Source: Burkholderiaceae bacterium
GTDB taxonomy: Bacteria; Pseudomonadota; Gammaproteobacteria; Burkholderiales; Burkholderiaceae_C
Length of the DNA stretch: 64,000 nucleotides
Reading direction: 5' to 3'
Assembly (NCBI GenBank): GCA_022072045.1
Contig: JAJVIL010000003.1
Coordinates: forward strand, 1-64,000
How positions within the stretch are numbered: the stretch's first letter is position 1; each line of letters begins with the position of its first letter. The notes beneath the pieces were generated by a model. The model was not told the origin of the DNA and did no database searches. It saw only the letters and a program-made list of their open reading frames with translations. Shown in pieces: positions 56,354 to 63,963 of the stretch. The position numbers were made by a program, and so were the translations under genes.

Positions 56354-56744
56354 TGCTGAACGGCGGCAGTGGGTTTGAAGTGAGGCTGGAGGCAAGCGCC
56401 GGCCGACCAACATTGAAGGGCAGTCACGCTGAGGTGCACGGGAGGCCCACTCGCCGGACCTCAGGGGATCGAGGCCCCCTCGGGCCTGCTGGCCGCTGCC
56501 CCGAGGTGGACTAGGCTCGGCGGCGCTGAATCCTTAAAGTGCCGTGTGCTCGCCCTGCACGATTCCTTTTGCTGACAATCGGGAAATTGTAAGGGTGGGC
56601 TCTGTGCAGCCAATCCCTGAACGCAGGGAAGTCGATCCAGGGGTGTTTCAGGCGGACACGAGCCGTAGCCGTTTTGATCCGGAGCCTGCTTCCGCTGCCG
56701 ATAGACTGCACCAGAATCACCAGTTGAAGCTGGAGCCTCCCACA
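56354..56744. other. Divergent intergenic region between DegT and Pro-stalk lipoprotein
   Basis: This stretch (331 bases if DegT starts at 56413) should hold two divergent promoters. I see a small AGGCCC/GGGCCT hairpin at 56472-56487 and an A/T-richer segment with CAAT/ATTG inverted arms (56577-56589), but no confident promoter boxes and no gene. The ORF running through from 56544 is an upstream extension of the lipoprotein frame. Confidence 0.4.
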
Positions 56745-58394
56745 ATGCAACGCATCAGCCGGCGCACGGCCATCAAGGGCGTGGTCGCGTCCGCTTCGGG
56801 TTTGCTGAGCGGATGCGGCGGCGGTAGCAGCGAGGCCGCGCGCGAAGAAGGTGCCGGCGGGCCTGCGCCATCGCCATCGCCTTCACCGCCACCGCCACCG
56901 CCACCGCCACCGCCACCGCCACCGCCACCGCCTTCCCCATCTCCGCCTCCGCCTCCGCCTGCAACCGACATCCGCCTAGTCGGCCCGGACATGGCCCCCT
57001 TGGGCCAGAGTTCGGCGCCCTTCACGGTGTCGCTGTGGCCGGCCAACTCGATGGTGGGATCCCCAGTGATGGTGTCAGCCGGCGACGGCGGCGCCGGTGG
57101 CACCTTTGCGCCGGCATCAGTGATGCTTTCGACAGCGTCGCCCAGTGCCAGCTTGTCCTACACGGCGGCAAGGTTAGGTACGGTCAGCGTAGCCATCAAC
57201 AACAACGCCGGGTTGTCAAACCCGGCCCAGCGCACACTGTCGATTGTTTCGCTTCCCCCCTGGGCAGCGAATGCGCGCTCGGGCACCTGGGTCGAGGTGC
57301 CGATGGCGGCCACGCTGTCGTCGGTCGACCCGAGCAGGTCGTCCCAATACAACCCGAGGTACCCCAGCGCACCGGAGTGGAGCGGTTCCGGCGGCCAGAG
57401 CATGATCGTCACGGCCTGGTGCGGAGCGGCCTACGACGAGGCCACCGATACCATGTGGCTCGGAGTCGGCGGTGGCCACCGCGACTATGCCGGCAACGAG
57501 GTCTATCGCTGCGGCTTCTTCGATTCCGCGCCGACGTGGGAGATGGTGCGGCCGCCGTCGGGCGCGGTCGGCAATCTGCTCACGACCAATGACGGAAGGG
57601 AATCGACGGGTCTGTATGCAGACGGCCGCCCCCGCGCTGTGCACACCTACAACAAGTGGGTGTATGTACCGGGCGTGGGGCCAGTGCTGGGCGTTCACGG
57701 GAACACCTCTTACAGCGCCGCGGCCGGCAGGACGTGGAGTGTCTTCATCGATCCGACAACGGGTGAGGCGTCGTTCACCGTCGATCACAGCATTGCTGGT
57801 ATCGCTACAGCCATGGGTGCCTGCTACGATCAGTCTAGGCACGCGATCTGGCTGGCGCCGTCCAACACCTCAACGATCTACCGCTACAACATCCCCACGA
57901 GTGGCGGAGCACACACTGGTTCGGCGGCGAGGGCAATCGGCAGTGGCGGCATGTCGCGCTACTACACGTCCCTGACGTACTTGCCTGGGCACGATTGCTT
58001 GCTGGTCGGGCAGAGCGACGAGGATTCAACATCTGGGAGCTGGCGGGTGTTCGACTGCGCGACCGGCGTTGCGTACTCGCCAACGTTCAATGGCAGCGCC
58101 CCGATGGGCGGTGGCAATGGCAAGACCCAGCCGCGTTGGGTTCCAGCCCTTGGGGCGGTATGCGCTTGGCACAACTCGAGCAACACGACACAGATCACCA
58201 AGCTGACCCCGGGCGCCGATCCGCGCACTGGCGCCTGGACTGTTTCCGCGCTGCCCGTGTCGAGCTCGAATGCCGTGACGCCGAGCGGGCGTGTCAGTCA
58301 AGGTACCTACGGCCGCTTCGCGTACTCGCCGCGCCTCGGTGGATTCTTAGTGTTCAGTTCGACCAGCGGTTCGACCTACTTCTACAAGATCTAA
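56745..58394 (+). CDS. Tat-type lipoprotein with polyproline stalk and beta-propeller-like domain
   Basis: This 549-residue protein starts MQRISRRTAIKGVVASASGL then LSGCGGG: twin-arginine, hydrophobic stretch and lipobox Cys. The stalk includes 16 consecutive prolines. An Ig-like domain (about 78-165; LGQSSAPFTVSLWPANS, LSYTAARLGTVSVAINNN) precedes a Kelch/propeller-like region with repeated W-rich blades (WSGSGGQSMIVTAWCGAAYD, TMWLGVGGGHRDYAGNEVYR, HAIWLAPSNTSTIYRY). GGAG lies about 10 bases before ATG 56745. It is a likely surface carbohydrate-binding or -oxidising protein; no copper-site assignment is made. The last 48 bases overlap the convergent glycosyltransferase. Confidence 0.75.
   Translation: MQRISRRTAIKGVVASASGLLSGCGGGSSEAAREEGAGGPAPSPSPSPPPPPPPPPPPPPPPPSPSPPPPPPATDIRLVGPDMAPLGQSSAPFTVSLWPANSMVGSPVMVSAGDGGAGGTFAPASVMLSTASPSASLSYTAARLGTVSVAINNNAGLSNPAQRTLSIVSLPPWAANARSGTWVEVPMAATLSSVDPSRSSQYNPRYPSAPEWSGSGGQSMIVTAWCGAAYDEATDTMWLGVGGGHRDYAGNEVYRCGFFDSAPTWEMVRPPSGAVGNLLTTNDGRESTGLYADGRPRAVHTYNKWVYVPGVGPVLGVHGNTSYSAAAGRTWSVFIDPTTGEASFTVDHSIAGIATAMGACYDQSRHAIWLAPSNTSTIYRYNIPTSGGAHTGSAARAIGSGGMSRYYTSLTYLPGHDCLLVGQSDEDSTSGSWRVFDCATGVAYSPTFNGSAPMGGGNGKTQPRWVPALGAVCAWHNSSNTTQITKLTPGADPRTGAWTVSALPVSSSNAVTPSGRVSQGTYGRFAYSPRLGGFLVFSSTSGSTYFYKI
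56884..56931 (+). repeat. (CACCGC)8 microsatellite encoding the polyproline stalk
   Basis: Eight perfect CACCGC units form a 48-base tract. In the reading frame it encodes alternating CCG/CCA proline codons, part of a run of 16 prolines. The six-base unit keeps frame when the copy number changes. Confidence 0.95.
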
Positions 58395-59663
58395 TAGTCG
58401 ACCACTTGGCGAGCGCAACACTTCTTGCGCAACCCCGGCCGCGCGCCTCGCGTTGCCGGCCCAATGGAATTGCCGTTCCGCGACCGCGTCGCGGGCGGCT
58501 GCCCCGAGCCGCGCGCAATGTGCGGGGTTATCGACCAGCGCTTCGATCGCGGCCTCCAGGCTGCCCTGGCGGTCCGGTTGGTACATCTCGCAATCGATGC
58601 CTCTGCGCAGCACTTCATGGTGGTTGGGCTGGTCGGGGGCGACGATGGCCTTGCCGAGTGCCATGTACTCGAACAAGCACAATGGCGAGGCGTAAGGAAC
58701 GAGTGCGGTCTGCAGCGCCACGTCGAATGACGCCGCGACGGCCGGCACTTGCTGCCTGGGCAGCACTCCCGTGAAGTGCAGCTTGTGTGCCACACCGAGC
58801 CGGCGGGCCTGCCCCTCCAGTTGCGGCCTGACCACGCCGTCGCCCACCACGAGCAATACGGCCTGATCGCGCTCGGGGCGGCGCGCGAGCCAGTCGACGA
58901 TTCTGTCGAGCTGGTCCCATTCGCGGACGAAGCCGATGAAGCCGATCACTGTGCGCCCTGCGAGGCCGAGCTTGGCCTTCGCCTGGGCGGAGGTCGGCAG
59001 CCTCTGGAAGTTCTTCGGGTCGATGGCATTGGGAATGACGGTCACACGTTCGCGCGGCACGCCGATTTCGACCAGCATCTCGCCCAGCACCTGGGTCACT
59101 GGAAACACTCGCGCCGCACCGGTCAGCGTGTAGCGCTCGACAAGGCGGGCAAGCCAGCCAAGTTTCAGCTTGCCGTAGCGTTGCTTCTCAATCACGTAAG
59201 GCGCGTTGACTTCCAGCAGCAGAGGTACCCGGGTACGCCGGCTCACCCACACACCAGCCGGCTGATAGAGCGCGTAACGTTCGTAGATCACGTCGGGCTC
59301 GAAACTCGCCACTGCGCGACGCAGGCGGCGGTAAGCCACGAGTGCGTACGCGGCTTCGGCCATCTCGTAGACGGCCGCCGGCAGCACGGTCTTGAGCACG
59401 CCCACCCAGCCCGGGCTGCCGCTTTTGCCGCTATCGGACTTGTGCAATTCGGGTCCGACCACGAGCACCTCGGCGCCGATCGCGCGCAGCGCGCCGACCA
59501 TTTCTTCGATGTGCGTGAACTGGCCGTCGCTCGATGCGATGCGGTGGTGATACAGCACCCGCAGCGCCTTGCCGGGGCTGCGCTCGGCTTGTTGCGGGCC
59601 GGATGTCGGGTCGGCTGTCGCGCATGACGGACCTGGCAAGGCAGACCTCAGGGTATCCAGCAT
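58347..59663 (-). CDS. GT4 family glycosyltransferase
   Basis: This 438-residue GT-B transferase has KALRVLYHHRIASSDGQFTH and MVGALRAIGAEVLVVGPELH in the acceptor half, and VTVIPNAIDPKNFQRLP, GRTVIGFIGFVREWDQLDRI, LLVVGDGVVRPQL and ASPLCLFEYMALGKAIVAPD (E-x7-like donor site) in the other half. The acidic start before KALRVLYHHR (about 35 residues) is low-complexity and the true start may be later than ATG 59663. It lies at the end of the second minus-strand block, 130 bases after the SASA esterase gene. Confidence 0.83.
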   Translation of the reverse strand: MLDTLRSALPGPSCATADPTSGPQQAERSPGKALRVLYHHRIASSDGQFTHIEEMVGALRAIGAEVLVVGPELHKSDSGKSGSPGWVGVLKTVLPAAVYEMAEAAYALVAYRRLRRAVASFEPDVIYERYALYQPAGVWVSRRTRVPLLLEVNAPYVIEKQRYGKLKLGWLARLVERYTLTGAARVFPVTQVLGEMLVEIGVPRERVTVIPNAIDPKNFQRLPTSAQAKAKLGLAGRTVIGFIGFVREWDQLDRIVDWLARRPERDQAVLLVVGDGVVRPQLEGQARRLGVAHKLHFTGVLPRQQVPAVAASFDVALQTALVPYASPLCLFEYMALGKAIVAPDQPNHHEVLRRGIDCEMYQPDRQGSLEAAIEALVDNPAHCARLGAAARDAVAERQFHWAGNARRAAGVAQEVLRSPSGRLLDLVEVGRTAGRTEH

Positions 59664-59793
59664 TTCGCGTCGTGTGATCGGTGGGAAGGCGCGTGCAATC
59701 TGCAGATGGCGCGCCGAAGCGTAGCAGTTTTGCCCCCGGGCGCGCATCGTCCACCTGGGTGCCGGTGGTGCAGGTGACGAGCACGCTCGACAG

Positions 59794-60642
59794 TCACACG
59801 CCTGAGGGCACCAGGACCCTGAGTGCGCTCGCCCACAAAGCTGCGGCCACTGCCAGACCTCGAGCCGTGAAGTGGCACTCGTCATTGCGCATCTTGCCGC
59901 CGATGGCGTCGGTGTCCGGCCCCACGACCACGTTGCTGTGCGACGAGGCGACGTTGGCAATCGCCGAGCGGATGGCATCGGACGGCCCGGCTGTACCGCA
60001 ACGGCTGGACAGCGCGGCTACGAACGGCGCCTCGATGCCCGAGCTACGGATGATGGACAGCAGGGCTTCCAGGCCTCGCGCGTATTCGTCTTGCGGCGTG
60101 CCTAGCCGCGCATCTGCTTCACCTTGCTGCCACACGATGAGATCGGGGCGCATTCGCGCAGAGACGCTGTCGGCCAGCAGGTGCTGCAGCGCGGCGCGCA
60201 ACGGGCTGGTTGTGTGCGTCCAATCAGCGATCGACGTCGATTCCACTGCCAGCGGCATGAAGACGATCTCGCGCGTGTAGCCGATAGCGTGCATTTTCTC
60301 GGCCACCTGGGTCCACAGACTGCGATGTCTGCCGGTGGCACCGGGCAGTGGGTCGCCCACGCGCGCGCATTCGCGGCCGTTGGAGATCAGCACCCATGTC
60401 GATGACGTCGGTGGGGGAGGTTGCTCCTCCGCGCCGTGGTTGCCCGCGTTCGATTGGCCGAGCACCAGGATCACCAATCGCCCGGTGCCTGGCGGCGGGC
60501 ATGGCCGTACGCCGATGGCAGGAAAGGGCACGCGTTGATCGAGCCGGGCAAGCAGCGCACGCTCGGCACGCCAGTGCTGCGTGACGAGCCACGCGCCGGC
60601 GGCGAACGCCAGCACCGCGACCCCCGCGAACACCCGGCTCAC
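59794..60642 (-). CDS. SASA-domain (sialate O-acetylesterase-like) carbohydrate esterase, membrane anchored
   Basis: This 282-residue protein has an N-terminal anchor (VFAGVAVLAFAAGAWLVTQHW) and a SASA/SGNH-type esterase domain: VILVLGQSNAGNHGAEEQ (nucleophile Ser), PDLIVWQQGEADARLGTPQD and the late histidine in GKMRNDECHFTARGLAVAAA. It should remove acetyl groups from sugars in the periplasm. The GTG start at 60642 overlaps the acyltransferase stop (GTGA), so the two are translationally coupled. The ORF-track extension to 60978 is a shadow of the acyltransferase. Confidence 0.83.
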   Translation of the reverse strand: MSRVFAGVAVLAFAAGAWLVTQHWRAERALLARLDQRVPFPAIGVRPCPPPGTGRLVILVLGQSNAGNHGAEEQPPPPTSSTWVLISNGRECARVGDPLPGATGRHRSLWTQVAEKMHAIGYTREIVFMPLAVESTSIADWTHTTSPLRAALQHLLADSVSARMRPDLIVWQQGEADARLGTPQDEYARGLEALLSIIRSSGIEAPFVAALSSRCGTAGPSDAIRSAIANVASSHSNVVVGPDTDAIGGKMRNDECHFTARGLAVAAALWASALRVLVPSGV

Positions 60643-61724
60643 CTTCGCGATGTTTCGCAGCGGCGCTTGTACAGGCCCCGTATGGCCGCCAGCGCCGGCT
60701 TTTCGACTGCTGTCGAAAGCATCCACGCCACCACCAGGATAAGCCCCAAGGTCGCCAGCGCGGCGAAGTCGAAGGTCCATCCGGCCGCCAGCAGGCCGCG
60801 CTGAATGACCCAACCGACGTTCTCGTGGATGAGATACAGCGGATACGAAATCGTGCCGAGAAACACGACAACAGGGTGATTCAGCGCAGCGACGCGTCCT
60901 GCCGCAGCGACCCATACTGCCCAGGCCAGGCCGACCGCAAGCACACCGAGCATGGGCCCCTCGACGATCGCGATGCACAGCACCGCGGCGACCGCCGTGC
61001 CCCAGGCCAGCCCCGCAGCGCTACCGTCCGGACGGAGCAGCCTGTACACGCTGATTCCCAGCGAGAACCAGGCGATGTAGGGCAGGATCAGAATGCGCGA
61101 GACCGTCCACGAGAGCTCGATGCCGCCCCAAGCGAAGGCCAGGTGATAGACCAGCCGCAGCGTCAACAGCATCCACAGGGCCCAGTAGATTCGCGACATC
61201 CAGCCCAGGCTGTACAGCAGCAGCATCCAGACATAGAAGAGCATCTCGACCTCGAGCGTCCAGTACACGCCGTCGACATGCGGAATCCGCAGGAAGCCGT
61301 GGATCATCAGCAAGTTGCCCACCGCCTGCAGCAGCGAAACTTCCTTGCCCGGTAGGCCGAACACGCTGACCGTCGCGAAAGTGATCGCAACCGCAGCCCA
61401 GTAGGTGGGGAACAGTCGCGAAAACCGTGAGACCACGAAATCCATCGGGCGTCGTGTCTTCTCGAGGGTCATGAAGATCACGAACCCGCTGATGATGAAG
61501 AACAGGTTGACACCCAGATAGCCCAGCGGAAACGACACCGAAGGCGCAGAGTCTTGGGGATACAGCTGCGTGAATCGGGTGGTGTAGTGGAACAACACGA
61601 CCGCCAGCGCCGCGATGCCGCGCAGTGCATCCACAGCGAGGAGGCGCGACTCGACGCGCCCGCGCGCCATCGGCGCCGGGGCGCTCGGAGCCAGAACTTG
61701 GGCGGTGCCAGCGTCAGGCGGCAT
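60639..61724 (-). CDS. Acyltransferase family 3 membrane protein
   Basis: This 361-residue integral membrane O-acyltransferase has about ten hydrophobic segments. Segments are LLAVDALRGIAALAVVLFHY (with the catalytic-type His in LFHYTTRF), LGYLGVNLFFIISGFVIFMT, FSRLFPTYWAAVAITF, GVYWTLEVEMLFYVWMLLLY and LGTISYPLYLIHENVGWVIQ. Family members put acetyl or other acyl groups on surface polysaccharides. It is coupled by overlap to the SASA esterase, so adding and removing acyl groups are co-expressed. Confidence 0.9.
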   Translation of the reverse strand: MPPDAGTAQVLAPSAPAPMARGRVESRLLAVDALRGIAALAVVLFHYTTRFTQLYPQDSAPSVSFPLGYLGVNLFFIISGFVIFMTLEKTRRPMDFVVSRFSRLFPTYWAAVAITFATVSVFGLPGKEVSLLQAVGNLLMIHGFLRIPHVDGVYWTLEVEMLFYVWMLLLYSLGWMSRIYWALWMLLTLRLVYHLAFAWGGIELSWTVSRILILPYIAWFSLGISVYRLLRPDGSAAGLAWGTAVAAVLCIAIVEGPMLGVLAVGLAWAVWVAAAGRVAALNHPVVVFLGTISYPLYLIHENVGWVIQRGLLAAGWTFDFAALATLGLILVVAWMLSTAVEKPALAAIRGLYKRRCETSRR

Positions 61725-61824
61725 GACTCACCGGTTGGGCCGAGGGGTCCCTTCGGCCGCATCGGGCTTCGATTGAACACCGTCGCCCCAGTGGCGGCAA
61801 CCCCGGCAACATGGGGTTGGCAGT

Positions 61825-62694
61825 TCAGCCGCCGGCAAGCAGCCGTCGAGCGCTCGGCGCTGCGATCTGCCGCAGCCAAGCGACGGTGGCGGCGCCGACA
61901 GCGTCGCGCCAATCCGCGCGCGAGAACGTGTGATCCGCGCCACGCAGGTCGAAGCGCTTGACGTTGGTGCGCGTCAGCGCACCGCGCCATTCGGTGGAAG
62001 CTCGGGTCGCCTCGACGAACTCGCTGGCTGTCATGTCGTCGCCACTGAGCACCAGCAGGATGTCGCCGCCGAACGACATCCAGCCGTGTGCCATTCGGAT
62101 GCTGAAGTGGGCACGCGCAGCAGGCGCAAGTTCGCGCCGCGATCGTACGGTTTCGATGAAGCCGCGCCAGGCGGGACCCCAGCCCTTGCCTGTCAGCCGT
62201 TGCCGCCAGAACTCGCCTTGCAGCAACCGGCGCCAGTAGTAGTGGCGCAATTGGGTGCGCGCGAGAGTGGCCTCGGTGCGCACCCAGGGATTGGCCAGCG
62301 CCAGGCCGTGGACGGCGGGATCACGGCGCGCGTTCATGTACAGCAGGGCTGCCGACGCGCCGTCGCACAGACCCCACAAGACGACCCGCTGCACCGTCGG
62401 CACGCGCGCCTGCAACTCGGCGACTGCGGCGCGGATATCGTCGTCGAGCTGCTCGAACGAGCGTGGGCTGCCGCTGCTGTCGCCCATGCCGCGGCAATCG
62501 AAGCGAAGGGCCGGGAACCCGCCATCGGCCAGCGCGCGCGCGAGGTGAACGAACTGACGGTGGCTGCCGGCGCGGTACTGCGGACCACCGACGACGATCA
62601 CCACGCCGAGGTCCGACGCGGGTTGCTCGGGGCAGTGAAGAATGCCGAGCAACTGCTCGCCCTGGCAGATGAAGCTCACGGCGTGTTCGGTCAC
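61825..62694 (-). CDS. Exosortase-A-associated alpha/beta hydrolase 1
   Basis: This 289-residue alpha/beta hydrolase shows VVIVVGGPQYRAGSHRQFVH, ALRFDCRGMGDSSGSPRSFE, the elbow VLWGLCDGASAALLYM (about 105-120), LVLSGDDMTASEFVEAT and the late histidine in LRGADHTFSRADWRD. The pattern matches hydrolase 1 of exosortase-A systems. The elbow reads G-x-C-x-G, so the nucleophile would be cysteine. The GTG start at 62694 overlaps the hydrolase 2 stop (GTGA). Confidence 0.88.
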   Translation of the reverse strand: MTEHAVSFICQGEQLLGILHCPEQPASDLGVVIVVGGPQYRAGSHRQFVHLARALADGGFPALRFDCRGMGDSSGSPRSFEQLDDDIRAAVAELQARVPTVQRVVLWGLCDGASAALLYMNARRDPAVHGLALANPWVRTEATLARTQLRHYYWRRLLQGEFWRQRLTGKGWGPAWRGFIETVRSRRELAPAARAHFSIRMAHGWMSFGGDILLVLSGDDMTASEFVEATRASTEWRGALTRTNVKRFDLRGADHTFSRADWRDAVGAATVAWLRQIAAPSARRLLAGG

Positions 62695-63536
62695 GTGGCG
62701 CGCTCCGTCTCTGAGGTCGTCGGCGCGAGGGCAGCCAGCGTGGCGTGCACCAGCGCGGGAGCCTCCTCGATCTCGGTGGTCGACCAGAAAGCCGGCCCGG
62801 CCAGCATCTGCGCGTCGACGCGATGGCCGGCGCGGCGCCAGTGCTCGATTGCCGTTGTCGACGCAGGCAACAGGGTCGGGTCGGGGCGGGTGGATAGCTC
62901 CAGCCAGGTCACCGCGCCGGGGTGCGAAGGGGGCTCCAGGCTTGCTGACGACATGCCGAGGGCCACGCCTGGCGGGAGGTTGTAGCCCGCCACCTCGACA
63001 CTGCGCCCGGCCTCGAGCGCCGCGCGCAGCGCGCTCGTCGACTCCCTGGGGCTGCCGCCATCGTCGTGCAGACGCGCAGCCACCTTGAGTCGCAGGAATT
63101 GCTGCAGCAAGGGGTCGCCGCGGATCGCCGGCTGCCAGAAGACGAAGTCGGCGGTCTGCCTCATCAGCGCAGCGGCCTGGGTGGCAAGCAGTGCGCCGCT
63201 GCGCAACCCCCAGAACGCGAGCGGTCTGCCATGACGCTGCTGCAGCCACTGTGCGGCTGCCACCACGTCGCGAACCCAGTCGTCCCAGCTTGCATCGCCG
63301 ATGTCGCCGTCGCTGTCGCCGCATCCGAGCAGGTCGATCTGCAACACGGCGTGCCCGGCGGCGCACAGCGCCCGTGCGCACTGGCTGGCCATGCGTCGCG
63401 ACTTGTTCATCTCTTCGGCGAACGGGTGGGTGTAAACGATGCAGCGCTGCACCGCCCCGACCGGCGCGTGATGAATGCAGAAGCGTCGCCTGCGCGGACC
63501 GAGGTCGAGAAAGAACGGGTGTGCGGCCGCGGGCAT
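62691..63536 (-). CDS. Exosortase-A-associated alpha/beta hydrolase 2
   Basis: This 281-residue protein has the HPFFLDLGPRRRRFCIHHAP start, VYTHPFAEEMNKSRRMASQC, LQIDLLGCGDSDGDIGDASW and an elbow region LAFWGLRSGALLATQAAAL (about 105-120). It matches hydrolase 2 of exosortase-A systems. In the elbow the usual Ser/Cys position is Arg (G-L-R-S-G), so it may not be a classical hydrolase. TTG 63554 overlaps the ACP stop; ATG 63536 is used here as the more conventional codon. Confidence 0.87.
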   Translation of the reverse strand: MPAAAHPFFLDLGPRRRRFCIHHAPVGAVQRCIVYTHPFAEEMNKSRRMASQCARALCAAGHAVLQIDLLGCGDSDGDIGDASWDDWVRDVVAAAQWLQQRHGRPLAFWGLRSGALLATQAAALMRQTADFVFWQPAIRGDPLLQQFLRLKVAARLHDDGGSPRESTSALRAALEAGRSVEVAGYNLPPGVALGMSSASLEPPSHPGAVTWLELSTRPDPTLLPASTTAIEHWRRAGHRVDAQMLAGPAFWSTTEIEEAPALVHATLAALAPTTSETERAT

Positions 63537-63550
63537 CGCGGTCGGCAGCG

Positions 63551-63802
63551 TCAAGCGGCCAGCTTGTCGGAAACGAAATCGACCAAGCGGCCCACCGTGG
63601 CGAAGGTCTGTCCGTCGATCTCGTCGTCGGCCACGCTGATGCCGAAGCGCTCTTCGAGGGCAGTGATCAACGACACCACCGCCATCGAATCGAACTCTGG
63701 AATGGCGCCGAGCAAATGGGTCTCGTGCGTGAAAGCGCGGCCACGGCCGTTCAGCGACAAGACTTCGTCGAGGGTCAGTATCACTTCGCGCGCTACGTCC
63801 AT
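63551..63802 (-). CDS. Acyl carrier protein
   Basis: This 83-residue ACP has the phosphopantetheine serine in IPEFDSMAVVSL (Ser39), and helices MDVAREVILTLDEVL, VVSLITALEERFGI and VGRLVDFVSDKLAA. It is the first gene of the ACP-hydrolase 2-hydrolase 1 run and divergent from the AMP-ligase start. It probably carries the acyl group used to modify the polymer or a lipid. Confidence 0.9.
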   Translation of the reverse strand: MDVAREVILTLDEVLSLNGRGRAFTHETHLLGAIPEFDSMAVVSLITALEERFGISVADDEIDGQTFATVGRLVDFVSDKLAA

Positions 63803-63963
63803 GGCGGCGGCGATTCTAGGCCGGCACCGCGGCACATCGCGACCGCGGCGTGCACAACTTGCCACGCGGTGCACGAATCCCCCGAAAACAAGGGGCGCGT
63901 TGCCCCGAGTCGGCGCGACCGCTCGGCTACAGTAATCCGCTCGCCCCGCCGCCCGACTTGCGC
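63803..63963. other. Divergent gap between ACP and ligase gene
   Basis: This 161-base region must contain both promoters. TACAGT at 63928-63933 resembles a -10 box on the plus strand, and TTGCCC at 63900-63905 is too distant (22 bases) to be a regular -35. Nothing coding is seen. Confidence 0.3.

Noticed and set aside
56544-56744. Longer start for the polyproline lipoprotein
   Set aside because: ATG 56745 gives a clear RR-hydrophobic-Cys signal and has GGAG upstream; the extension has none of these.
60639-60978. N-terminal extension of the SASA esterase ORF
   Set aside because: It lies fully inside the acyltransferase gene in another frame; the GTG at 60642 with GTGA overlap gives a normal anchored protein.
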